A stretch of DNA of 64,000 bases, taken from the NCBI GenBank assembly GCA_049295575.1, contig JBAQQX010000001.1:62001-126000 (forward strand), in the 5' to 3' direction. The notes beneath the pieces were generated by a model that had not been told where the DNA came from, did no database searches, and saw only the letters and a program-made list of their open reading frames with translations. Position 1 is the first letter of the stretch, and every line of letters starts with the position of its first letter. A program made the position numbers and the translations under genes. This DNA comes from UBA6022 sp049295575. GTDB taxonomy: Bacteria > Patescibacteriota > Saccharimonadia > Saccharimonadales > Saccharimonadaceae. Of the stretch, positions 51,257-59,502 are shown piece by piece.

Positions 51257-52693
51257 AGAATTCATTTCATTGCAAAAAGCCATCGTATCGAATGGCTTTT
51301 TCATTTGCCACCTCAGTTGTTCGCCATCAAGAGTCAAGTTCGAAAGTACCATATTGATCATTGTTCGCTTCTTGTCGCTCTCGGCTTTCTCGAATAGCTT
51401 AACTGCATTCTTTGATAGCTTTAACAGATGACTGACTGTGCCATAGTAATCATCTTCTATTTGTTCGATATTAATTCTTTTGTTTTGTAGAGTCTTTTGA
51501 GATTCCCTATATTCTAGGAACTTACGATCATATAGAGACTCTGGTATCTTACTATCCAAGAAATCTTCATAGATCTTTTCGATTCTATTCTGATATTTCT
51601 CAATCTCACCATCTAGTGATGAAATAGTTGTTTCTCTTGTGCGCTTCTTGTCATCGTGTGCAATGCGTAAAGCCTCGCTAACCTCATCGAATGCATATGC
51701 GGGTATCTGTATAGATCTAAAGATTTTGGCTATCTCAGTGTCGAAGAATCCCTCGGGCATATATTTAGCGTCATGCTTTCCTTTGTACTGTGTGCAATGA
51801 CCGTAAATGTATAACCCCTTCTTCTTTTCGAAGGTAATCCTACATCCACATTCAGCACAACTAATCAGTCCACGATAGGAATAGGGCAGACCACCCCACT
51901 TATGTTTCCTGATCTTGTAGCCATTGCGTACGGCATTAACTTGTTCGAATAGTTCTTTTGAAATAATCGTGTCGTATTTGTGCGGATAGATCTTGCTTTT
52001 AACCCGCATATCACCGCAATAGAAAGGATTCTTGAGGAGATAGTCCATCTGGCTTGTGCCAACCTTAATACCGTACTCGTTCATCCATTTCTTGCATAGC
52101 TCACGTAATGAAGTGTTGCCCGTTGAGTATGCTTTGAAGGTGTTACGAATAACCTCAGCTTTGAATGGATCAATGTCGATCCACTTCTTTCCCTTGTCTG
52201 TCAGGGTGTTCTTATATCCGATTGGTGCTTGACCAATCCATTCGCCGTCACGCAGTTTCTGCTCGAACCTACGCTTCACATTATCGCTAATAGCATCAGA
52301 ATAGTATTGGGCAACTACAATACCCATACCGAGCCTTAGGAGGTCTGTGGCAGGAGAACCTTGATGTATGTAGAGATTATCAGAAGGAAAGTGAAGTTCT
52401 ATTTTACCGGTTCGATATAAGTTCTGTAAAATCCTTACTTGTTCGGAACTGGAGTCTCGAGTGTAACGGTCGATCTTGTCAAAAACAACGATTACTTTTT
52501 CTTGAGAAGCCTTAATCCGATCGACAACTAATTTGAATTCGTTGCGAGTCTCTTTGTAAGCACTTTCTTTAATCTCAACAAGTTCATATTCATAGCCTAT
52601 ACGTTTTGCGTACTCTGTCAATCTATAGGTTTGAGCGGGAAGTGCATCCTTCTGATCTTCAGTTGATACTCGAGCTAACAAAAACGCTTTCAT
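51215..52693 (-). CDS. Large serine recombinase (integrase)
   Basis: A 492-residue recombinase: resolvase domain (about 1-145) with the catalytic Ser10 in ARVSTEDQ, FDKIDRYTRDSSSEQV and the long helix; a recombinase domain (about 160-260, APIGYKNTLTDKGKKWIDID); a zinc ribbon with CAECGC and later C-x-Q-Y near 280-305; then a coiled coil (about 345-440) typical of large serine integrases. It would cut and join the element ends. The stop lies within tRNA-Asn, so the last 13 residues depend on the integration site. Confidence 0.93.
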   Translation of the reverse strand: MKAFLLARVSTEDQKDALPAQTYRLTEYAKRIGYEYELVEIKESAYKETRNEFKLVVDRIKASQEKVIVVFDKIDRYTRDSSSEQVRILQNLYRTGKIELHFPSDNLYIHQGSPATDLLRLGMGIVVAQYYSDAISDNVKRRFEQKLRDGEWIGQAPIGYKNTLTDKGKKWIDIDPFKAEVIRNTFKAYSTGNTSLRELCKKWMNEYGIKVGTSQMDYLLKNPFYCGDMRVKSKIYPHKYDTIISKELFEQVNAVRNGYKIRKHKWGGLPYSYRGLISCAECGCRITFEKKKGLYIYGHCTQYKGKHDAKYMPEGFFDTEIAKIFRSIQIPAYAFDEVSEALRIAHDDKKRTRETTISSLDGEIEKYQNRIEKIYEDFLDSKIPESLYDRKFLEYRESQKTLQNKRINIEQIEDDYYGTVSHLLKLSKNAVKLFEKAESDKKRTMINMVLSNLTLDGEQLRWQMKKPFDTMAFCNEMNSWLRRLDSNQQPRS

Positions 52694-52713
52694 TTATTTC
52701 TCCTACTAAAAAT

Positions 52714-52828
52714 GGACGGTTGTAGCACTCCAAATCAGACACTCCGAAGAATACCTTTCTGGTACAACCGCCCATTAAGAGCAGAAACAAAAGATGCTTC
52801 GGATAAATTATGTGTGATATTGGAGTGC
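52714..52828. repeat. Nested inverted repeats upstream of the recombinase
   Basis: Three inverted repeats interleave in the 149-nt gap: GGACGGTTGTA (52714-52724) with TACAACCGCCC (52763-52773, one mismatch); GCACTCCAA (52725-52733) with TTGGAGTGC (52820-52828); TCCGAAG (52743-52749) with CTTCGGA (52797-52803). They may be recombinase or regulator binding sites, or an RNA fold in the leader of the recombinase. Confidence 0.7.
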
Positions 52829-52842
52829 CTCTTTATTATAAC

Positions 52843-53349
52843 TCACAGCCCCAGCTCTTCTCGTCGCAGCCTGTATTTTTCCTTACCATCCAAATCTTTA
52901 TTATTAGTTCTTTCAGGTTCTTTATTGGTATCTTGATTTGGTACAGGGTTTGAAGCAGATCTAGATACCCCTATGCGCATAATCTGTTGAGTGGACTCTC
53001 TCAATTTTGCATACTCTTTTACTCTTTGCTTGAGGCCGCTATACGAAAAACGATTAGCCTCACCTTTTTGGAAGTGTCGATGGATCAGATTTAGTTCATC
53101 TAATCTCCTAAAGGATTTGCGAACCGTTCCAATAGACACTCCGTATGTTTTAGCTACTGAGGATGCGGCAATGAATGACCCTGTCTCGTACCCCATAATG
53201 TAAATAGCTATTAACGCGTCCGTTGTTGAAAGACCTAATTTCCTAGTGTTTCTATAAAAGTCGTGGGGGAGTTGAAGAAAACCGCCCTTAGCAACTTCAA
53301 TGCTCCACGTAGATTCAAAAGATGAGATGGGTTCTCGTGGTACTGGCAT
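52843..53349 (-). CDS. Winged-helix protein, plasmid-type regulator or initiator-like
   Basis: A 168-residue protein with a helix-turn-helix segment at about residues 40-90: LSTTDALIAIYIMGYETGSFIAASSVAKTYGVSIGTVRKSFRRLDELNLIHR, which is a winged-helix pattern; a basic, polar tail follows. It resembles N-terminal halves of replication-initiator or conjugative-element regulators, but no specific family is certain. Its ATG overlaps the stop of a 29-residue frame upstream (TAATG). It lies just behind the recombinase. Confidence 0.75.
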   Translation of the reverse strand: MPVPREPISSFESTWSIEVAKGGFLQLPHDFYRNTRKLGLSTTDALIAIYIMGYETGSFIAASSVAKTYGVSIGTVRKSFRRLDELNLIHRHFQKGEANRFSYSGLKQRVKEYAKLRESTQQIMRIGVSRSASNPVPNQDTNKEPERTNNKDLDGKEKYRLRREELGL

Positions 53350-53438
53350 TATTCATTTGTCTCGCTTTCTATTTCAGCAAGCAACGTGAAGTAATCGACT
53401 AATATTTTGAGACTTTCTTCATCGAGCTTTGCGGTCAT
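53349..53438 (-). CDS. Small protein (29 aa) coupled to the winged-helix gene
   Basis: An ATG-started frame encoding MTAKLDEESLKILVDYFTLL and a further nine residues ending in NE. It looks like an amphipathic acidic helix. Its TAA overlaps the next ATG by one base, the coupling used throughout this genome, which supports translation. Possibly a partner or regulator of the downstream protein; no family known. Confidence 0.5.
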   Translation of the reverse strand: MTAKLDEESLKILVDYFTLLAEIESETNE

Positions 53439-53478
53439 GTTTTTATTGTATGAAACGCTAAAGCGGGGAAGTCTACCT

Positions 53479-54249
53479 CTATGTTTTTCTATTTAATCGG
53501 TCGACAATGTGAAATAGATTTGTATTAACACTTACGAATCCACCAGCTTGGATAATGATTTTTTGATCTTTATATTCGTTGTAGTTTTCACCAACTCGAG
53601 AATTAATTTCTTCAATAGCATTCTTTAAAGGTTTTGAAATTGACCTATAGCTATTATTGCTTTTAAGTATGGGTCTTTTCTTAATAAGTAGCCTTTGGAG
53701 CTCAATATGTTTCCATACCCTGAATGGTCTTTTAAATAGAATCGTTAAGACAATATCGTTATCAGAATAAGGACGGAATGGTATAGGCTTAAGCATGTCT
53801 ATGAACAATTTATGATCTTGATAGAAGAAAGTTCTTCTTATGACAAGCGGATACAGCTCCTTCATATACTCAACAATTTTTTTTATGTTTGAAAGCTTTG
53901 TGTTTAGCTCGTTAAGCGGTGAGCTTGGTAATATCCTGCCTCGACGTTCTTGGTCGTAAATTTCATGCATTCTATTTCGATCGTTCTGATTTGGCCATTG
54001 TTCGATTATTTCAGATGAGTCAGAGGTTAAGCCCATGAGTAGAGTGAGTGCTGAGTCGTGCTTGTCTTTGATGTCTACTTCTTCGGGAGAGAATGTTTTT
54101 TTTACTTTTGAAAACTTATAATTATCGTAATCTTCGACAGCAGTAAGGTATATATCTGCTAATGCAGTTGCGATATCCTCGGGATCCTGCAGCTGACTAA
54201 CGACAGTGCTTCTATAGGCAATCTTATAAGTACGTTCGTTCATGACCAT
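53479..54249 (-). CDS. Protein of unknown function, divergent to the HEPN-kinase operon
   Basis: A 256-residue soluble protein (MVMNERTYKIAYRSTVVSQLQD...) rich in charged residues, with LYPLVIRRTFFYQDHKLFIDMLKPIPFRPYSD and VLTILFKRPFRVWKHIELQRLLIKKRP. No domain is recognised. A second ATG at 54243 is equally likely: the TATAAT on the minus strand is 6 nt from the first and 12 from the second. It is transcribed divergently from the operon starting at 54390, 140 nt away, and could regulate or belong to it. Confidence 0.7.
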   Translation of the reverse strand: MVMNERTYKIAYRSTVVSQLQDPEDIATALADIYLTAVEDYDNYKFSKVKKTFSPEEVDIKDKHDSALTLLMGLTSDSSEIIEQWPNQNDRNRMHEIYDQERRGRILPSSPLNELNTKLSNIKKIVEYMKELYPLVIRRTFFYQDHKLFIDMLKPIPFRPYSDNDIVLTILFKRPFRVWKHIELQRLLIKKRPILKSNNSYRSISKPLKNAIEEINSRVGENYNEYKDQKIIIQAGGFVSVNTNLFHIVDRLNRKT

Positions 54250-54255
54250 ATTAAA

Positions 54256-54261
54256 ATTATA
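54256..54261 (-). promoter_or_regulatory. -10 element of the divergent unknown gene (TATAAT)
   Basis: GGGTATAATTTTAAT then ATG on the minus strand. Confidence 0.5.
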
Positions 54262-54377
54262 CCCTGTACATCAACTGGTTATGGTTCTTTGTGATAGGTA
54301 TAGGACAAGCAATAGAGTGAAGCAGGAAGGCCTACCGAACTTAATAATTTCGGATTCTGATCTTAGACGCGTATTGC

Positions 54378-54383
54378 TATACT
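54378..54383 (+). promoter_or_regulatory. -10 element of the DUF6414-HEPN-kinase-TPR operon (TATACT)
   Basis: ATTGCTATACT, an extended -10 (TGn-TATACT), only 6 nt before the ATG at 54390; a leaderless mRNA is expected. Confidence 0.55.
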
Positions 54384-54389
54384 GAGGCT

Positions 54390-55160
54390 ATGGCAAAACT
54401 AAAAGATTTTCTTTATTTAGATACATCATTGGTCAATTCAATTTTCTCGCAATATTATGAAGGCGTCATTACATCAATGACAAAAGCCTCCTCGGCGAGT
54501 GAAGACTTAAAGGCTACGATAGGCTTTGATCTAAAACTCGTAAAAGGCAGTACCGGTGGTACTAGTGGGTCTGAGTTTAGCAGGAGTGAAACTTTAGACT
54601 TGCATCACTATGCATACGAGATGCTTGAGACTGAATTGAAAACGGACGGAGTTATCGGAGAAGAAAGCAAGGACATTATTCTGCGCGAAGGCAATCTAAG
54701 GGTAATTGACTCATTGAAGACAATTGAGACTTTTGACGGCTTAAAGGCAATGATTTCAGGATATGATGCTGCAATGAAATTGGCAGTAAATCCTACCCAA
54801 GAACAAGCTATTCCACAAGATGTAAGAAGTGCGGCACAAAAAAGTAAAGATATCGGTAAATTAGTTAGTCAGCTTTATGATAACGGTATTTTTGCCCACA
54901 TCGGCAACGAGACAATAACTTTAGATAGAAAATATCTAGTCAGCCAGGGGAGTCCTGAATTTACAAATAATGGTAGGTTGTTTGAAGGTAGATATGTTGT
55001 AGTAGGATTAAACTCAACTATTGCTTCCGTAGACCCAGCAAGTAAAGGTGAGGATATGCTCCTTTCGCTAAGTAGGGCATTTGCCGACCTGCAGGATATT
55101 GTTAAGATTTCTACGATAAAACCAATTGCAATTTATCGGGTCGTAAAGGACGAGAATTAA
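54390..55160 (+). CDS. DUF6414-like protein
   Basis: A 256-residue soluble protein. The start LKDFLYLDTSLVNSIFSQYYEGV looks like the DUF6414 N-terminus (D-F-x-Y-L-D-x-x-x-x-x-S-I-x-S-Q), and there is a low-complexity GSTGGTSGSEFSRSETLDLHHYAYEMLE turn as in that family, an IDSLKTIETFDGLKAMISG middle and a closing IKPIAIYRVVKDE. The assignment is from memory of the pattern, not a search. DUF6414 proteins are found in defence islands, role unknown. First gene of a four-gene operon; 7 nt to the next. Confidence 0.65.
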   Translation: MAKLKDFLYLDTSLVNSIFSQYYEGVITSMTKASSASEDLKATIGFDLKLVKGSTGGTSGSEFSRSETLDLHHYAYEMLETELKTDGVIGEESKDIILREGNLRVIDSLKTIETFDGLKAMISGYDAAMKLAVNPTQEQAIPQDVRSAAQKSKDIGKLVSQLYDNGIFAHIGNETITLDRKYLVSQGSPEFTNNGRLFEGRYVVVGLNSTIASVDPASKGEDMLLSLSRAFADLQDIVKISTIKPIAIYRVVKDEN

Positions 55161-55167
55161 ATAATTT

Positions 55168-56463
55168 ATGCCTACTGTCGACGGGCAAATATACCCAGAG
55201 GTAAATATACATCCAGCATCAAATTCCGTCTTTAGGGTTATGCTTCTTACGATAGACGAAAGTTATTTGTATGGTCTTATGGAAAGATTAGATGTGCTGA
55301 ACAGTTACTTAAACGACATTAGTTTGGAATTTGAAATAGAAATACGAGTAGCTCGTACTAAGAACCTGGATGCGAATAAGGAAAAATTTGGATATGATGT
55401 ATTTACCGGCTTAGACCAAGATAAGGATCGGATATTTTCATATGCTCAATCAAATAATATTGATTTAATCTACAGCGACGATAAAGGATTCGTAAATGAA
55501 CTTTACGGAGCGGGAATGCCGTTTCAGTACGCCGAAGCCATTCCTCAGCTAGAGAACGAGATAGAATCATTTATAGCAGGTAAAAATATCCCTTGGAGCC
55601 TTTCTCGGCCCGCTTGGAACATAACTTGGTTTGCTAAATATATAGATGATTCTTCCCTGCTAGGTAATCTGCGTACGCTAAGCAATAAAGCTGCTTCAGA
55701 GTTAGGCTATACTGACCAGCAGACAAAATATATTCGTGCATTGATAAATAAAGCGATGCAGATAAGACATTGCGAAGAGGTTTTGCTTTCGTTTGTACAA
55801 AAGAAAAATTACTCACAACGAAACTATACAATTAAGGATTCATATAATTATGACAGCTATTATGACTATTCCTTTGAGCTCAATTATCACCTAGGAAACT
55901 TATATTTCTTAATTACCGGATCGATCGATGTTATTGGCAGACTACTAACCGACTTATATGGAATTAAAGAAAAAGACGTAAAGCCAAACATCGAGCATTA
56001 TAAGTTTCTTGAGCAACTTAAGTTAAGAAACGTCTATTTATATGAGCTTTATTCGGAAAAAGACATGAATGACTGGATGGTCTGGATAAAACGAAAACGG
56101 AACTATGTTGCACATGAGGCTGAAACTAGCTATACCAATGTGATCAAGGAGAAGAAGGTTAAACTTGGCGATGACGAGGTAGATGAGAAGGTGGAGGCAA
56201 TGCAGAAGTGGGAAGACTTTAGAATATTGCTTGGTGATGAATACGTTGAATCTCAGAAGGAGATGGGTAGATTCGTGGTCCGAATGCACGAGGACTATAG
56301 GATATTAACCAAGGATGCAATGGAGATTAGATATTCTAACTACAAGCCTCATAAGGCTGCTGTAGGATTCTTCCATCCGTTGGTGGATACTAAGGCTGAT
56401 TATGATAAATTCAGAACATTAATAGATTCTACCGCTCGAATACTTTTGAACTTACCTAGTTAA
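55168..56463 (+). CDS. HEPN-motif protein (putative RNase effector)
   Basis: A 431-residue protein. Residues 311-316 read RNYVAH, the R-x4-H catalytic motif of HEPN ribonucleases, placed after a long helix (MNDWMVWIKRK) and with a hydrophobic helix pair before it (NLYFLITGSIDVIGRLL). The N-terminal 160 residues (VFRVMLLTIDESYLYGLMERLD ... SLSRPAWNITWFAKYI) match nothing I know and may be a sensor. In defence operons HEPN proteins cut RNA to stop growth. Lies between the DUF6414-like gene and a kinase, in one operon. Confidence 0.65.
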   Translation: MPTVDGQIYPEVNIHPASNSVFRVMLLTIDESYLYGLMERLDVLNSYLNDISLEFEIEIRVARTKNLDANKEKFGYDVFTGLDQDKDRIFSYAQSNNIDLIYSDDKGFVNELYGAGMPFQYAEAIPQLENEIESFIAGKNIPWSLSRPAWNITWFAKYIDDSSLLGNLRTLSNKAASELGYTDQQTKYIRALINKAMQIRHCEEVLLSFVQKKNYSQRNYTIKDSYNYDSYYDYSFELNYHLGNLYFLITGSIDVIGRLLTDLYGIKEKDVKPNIEHYKFLEQLKLRNVYLYELYSEKDMNDWMVWIKRKRNYVAHEAETSYTNVIKEKKVKLGDDEVDEKVEAMQKWEDFRILLGDEYVESQKEMGRFVVRMHEDYRILTKDAMEIRYSNYKPHKAAVGFFHPLVDTKADYDKFRTLIDSTARILLNLPS

Positions 56464-56481
56464 AATCAAGCAAATTCGTAT

Positions 56482-57567
56482 ATGAATAGAGCTGTGCTTA
56501 GAGAACGTATGCAGAAAGGGTATAATATCTTTCAGATGCCTGAAATATCCGAAATACAAGATAGGTTAGTAGAATTGAACCCAGATGACGTCTTGGACGA
56601 GTTTGAGGTCAAAAAATTCCTTGGCGAAGGCAAAAGTAGATTTGCTAAAACATACGAATCAAAAAGCGATTCTGCAATAAAGCTATTCGTGGCTTCGCAT
56701 AGAAAGCCTGCCTATCCATTATTGTATGAAAAGTTTCAAAGAGAAGTAGAGATTCTCGATGTCTTAAGTGCATCACCTCACGTAATGAACCGCGTTACCG
56801 AGTTTCGAGAGCGTGGTGTGCACAATACCGTGAGTAGGTTTGCGCCTTATTATGTGATGGAGCTAATGGAAGGTGACTTAGAAAAGCTATTAATAGAACC
56901 TGATTTAGTGCTATCTCTTCCCGCTAAGCTCGGAATTATAACTCAGATAATATCCGCTGCAATTGATTTCCATAAGTTGGGTATTTGCCACAGAGATTTA
57001 TATACGCCAAATATTCTTTATAAAACCGTTGATGGTGAAATTGTATGCAAGGTTGCGGATTTTGGGTCGGCAAAAGACATTCATCGCCCTCAGACTAACC
57101 CATACTTTGAGCCAACCGGAAATAACAGTTATTCGTCACCGGAAGCGGCAGTAGGTTTACTGGGTGGGGATACCGTATCCGAGGAACTTATGCGAGAGTC
57201 GGATGTGTTTGCGCTTGGTCTAATGATGTATGAGATTTTGACGGGATCGCGACAGGAGGCGGTGCACACCGCCATAGCTGGGGTTAACGGCATGGCTCGA
57301 CAGAATGATATGTATAGCGACAAGACGACTATGGATGAGCGAATAGCGTTCCTACATGAAACGGCTATGCCTACGATGGAAGTGGGTATAAGTAAGATAG
57401 TCGATATCACAGAAAATGATATACTTGATAGTGAAGAACTAGCGATCAGATTAACTAAAATTATGAGAAGCATGCTAAAACTGGACTATACTACTAGACT
57501 CAGTGACTTATCGGAACTCAGCAATGAGCTTACTCAAATAAAGCTCTTGGTAGAGGCAAGAACATGA
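56482..57567 (+). CDS. Serine/threonine protein kinase
   Basis: A 361-residue soluble eukaryotic-like kinase. Seen: glycine loop FLGEGKSRFA (about 46-55), Lys67 in SAIKLF, an alpha-C Glu in FQREVEIL (88 or 90), catalytic loop HRDLYTPNIL (H170-R171-D172, N177), metal-binding DFG at 193-195, and SSPE at 218-221. All residues needed for catalysis are there, so it is expected to be active. No membrane segment or sensor domain; the last 80 residues are helical. Its stop overlaps the TPR gene by four bases (ATGA), so the two proteins are made together. Confidence 0.92.
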   Translation: MNRAVLRERMQKGYNIFQMPEISEIQDRLVELNPDDVLDEFEVKKFLGEGKSRFAKTYESKSDSAIKLFVASHRKPAYPLLYEKFQREVEILDVLSASPHVMNRVTEFRERGVHNTVSRFAPYYVMELMEGDLEKLLIEPDLVLSLPAKLGIITQIISAAIDFHKLGICHRDLYTPNILYKTVDGEIVCKVADFGSAKDIHRPQTNPYFEPTGNNSYSSPEAAVGLLGGDTVSEELMRESDVFALGLMMYEILTGSRQEAVHTAIAGVNGMARQNDMYSDKTTMDERIAFLHETAMPTMEVGISKIVDITENDILDSEELAIRLTKIMRSMLKLDYTTRLSDLSELSNELTQIKLLVEART

Positions 57568-59303
57568 ATACTCTAGATCGCCAACAAGCTAAGCAAAAAA
57601 TAGACAAAACAGATATTGAATCTAAAAAGTTTGATGCACGACTTGGAATGGCTCTCTCGAATGGTGTTATTCTTGATAACGAGCTGGGCAGTAATGACTT
57701 GCACCAAGTTGATGCTAAAGCCGGAGTGTTGGTAAACCAAGAATATTTCCAAGACAGGATTAGTCGCGAACTCTCAATGCTAAAGCGGAGTCCCAAGAAC
57801 CCAAAGCTACTTAACCGTGTGGGTGATATTTACTTTGCGAACTTAAAGTTTGATAAAGCAAAAAGCTATTTCAAAAGGGCATTCAGAGAAAACACAGATA
57901 GTATTGTTACTGCTAATAAATTAGCTGAATCTTACATGGTTTTAGGAAGGGTAGATCAAGCTGACAAAGTTTTGGATCTAGTAAAGGTTAAAAAAGATAA
58001 CAACACTCTACATACTCATGCGGTTATAAAAATGATTCTTAACCTTCTGGATGAGTCTGAGGATTTAATCGACCTAATCGCTCCAGATTCCTCAAACTAC
58101 TATGAAGCAATCAATACACTTGGCTTAGTTAAGCTTTTAAAAGAAGATTATAGTGAAGCGGAAAAGTGTTTTAAAAGATCCATTGAAAATAAAAATGAGT
58201 ATGTTCCGGCCCAAAATAATTTAGCCATTGCATACCAAAACCAAAATAAAATAGATAAGGCAGTCGAGCAGTATAGGAAAGCATTTACAATCGATCCTAA
58301 TTATTTGACATCATATAACAATCTATATAACTTACTCGTAAAGAATGACCGTATTGAAGAAGCTTATGATGTTATGGTTTCCGCTCTACATCTCAGCGAT
58401 CAAGCAAACGATATTCAATTTAGAATAGGCTGGGCTCAGATGCGTCTTGGTAACTTCAAGACTGCCATTAATGAATATGAAAAAGTCTTAAAGCTACTAC
58501 CAGAGAACTCTAATACGCTGAATAATATTGGGTATTGTTACATCCTGCTCAATAACGCTCCAAAGGCATTAGATGCTTTGAGGCGCTCTTTGAAAAACGA
58601 TCATAATAACGTTGTTCCAATGAAGAATCTAATGGAGTTGTACGAGGCGCTAGGTCGTCCCTCGGATAGTAGAAAGCTTGCAAAGAGACTTATACAGCTT
58701 GTTCCAAATGAACCAAATGCAATGACATTTATCGCAGATGAATATGCAAAAAATGAAGATTGGGCTCAGGCAATAAGGCTATATGAGCATGCGTATCTAG
58801 CTAAGCCCCGATGGATGTCCTTGTATATCAGTCTCACTCAGATTTATGCTGATGTTTTTCCAGATTTAGAAAAAGGCGTTGAGGCTGCGCGGTTTGCTAT
58901 TGATAATAAACTCAACAATTACGAAAAGATATACAATAACTTAGTTCACTTGTATTTAGTAAATGACAAGTTGGATGAGGCGGAAGAGTGGCTATCTAAG
59001 TTAACGGATGACAACTCAATAAGCCTCGCAACCTTAGGTTTATACCATCTCAAAAACGGTGACATAAGCAAAGCAAGAAAATTTTATTCCAAGGCTAAAG
59101 ATATTAGCAATGGCGGATCTAAGCTATTGATTGAACAAAGGGAATCCTTCGATCTTGGTAACTTTTATCTAAGTAAAGGTAAAGACGAAAAGGCGCTAAA
59201 AGCATTTAATTCCGTTCTTAAACTAAAAGATAGTGGCTACAAATATATTTACGCTTTAGCTTTAGAGAAAGTAAAAGATTTAAAAGAAAAAATTGAAAAT
59301 TAA
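57564..59303 (+). CDS. TPR-repeat protein
   Basis: A 579-residue protein with at least ten tetratricopeptide repeats from about residue 75 on (e.g. NRVGDIYFANLKFDKAKSYF, NNLAIAYQNQNKIDKAVEQY, NNIGYCYILLNNAPKALDAL). No signal peptide or enzyme domain. It likely serves as the sensor or scaffold that binds the kinase or HEPN protein. Last gene of the operon. The next 199 nt have no clear gene. Confidence 0.9.
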   Translation: MNTLDRQQAKQKIDKTDIESKKFDARLGMALSNGVILDNELGSNDLHQVDAKAGVLVNQEYFQDRISRELSMLKRSPKNPKLLNRVGDIYFANLKFDKAKSYFKRAFRENTDSIVTANKLAESYMVLGRVDQADKVLDLVKVKKDNNTLHTHAVIKMILNLLDESEDLIDLIAPDSSNYYEAINTLGLVKLLKEDYSEAEKCFKRSIENKNEYVPAQNNLAIAYQNQNKIDKAVEQYRKAFTIDPNYLTSYNNLYNLLVKNDRIEEAYDVMVSALHLSDQANDIQFRIGWAQMRLGNFKTAINEYEKVLKLLPENSNTLNNIGYCYILLNNAPKALDALRRSLKNDHNNVVPMKNLMELYEALGRPSDSRKLAKRLIQLVPNEPNAMTFIADEYAKNEDWAQAIRLYEHAYLAKPRWMSLYISLTQIYADVFPDLEKGVEAARFAIDNKLNNYEKIYNNLVHLYLVNDKLDEAEEWLSKLTDDNSISLATLGLYHLKNGDISKARKFYSKAKDISNGGSKLLIEQRESFDLGNFYLSKGKDEKALKAFNSVLKLKDSGYKYIYALALEKVKDLKEKIEN

Positions 59304-59502
59304 TTTTTTTTGCGCAAGCACTCAGTCCGGAGAATAAAAGAACCGAAAGGGAGGTAGGGTGTGCATTCCTCTGATGCGATAAAGTGAAAAGACATTTAAT
59401 TCTATATAGGATAAACCTTAGGATAAGCAATTTCTAAGGGCTCGTAATCCTGTCAGGAGTTTCAATTATCGGTCTTTCGATATTCAATATGGATATCGGC
59501 GC

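Noticed and set aside
59444..59502. A structured RNA or tRNA remnant before the GIY-YIG gene
   Set aside because: No cloverleaf or convincing stem could be drawn, and no copy of the tRNA-Asn 3' end was found there.
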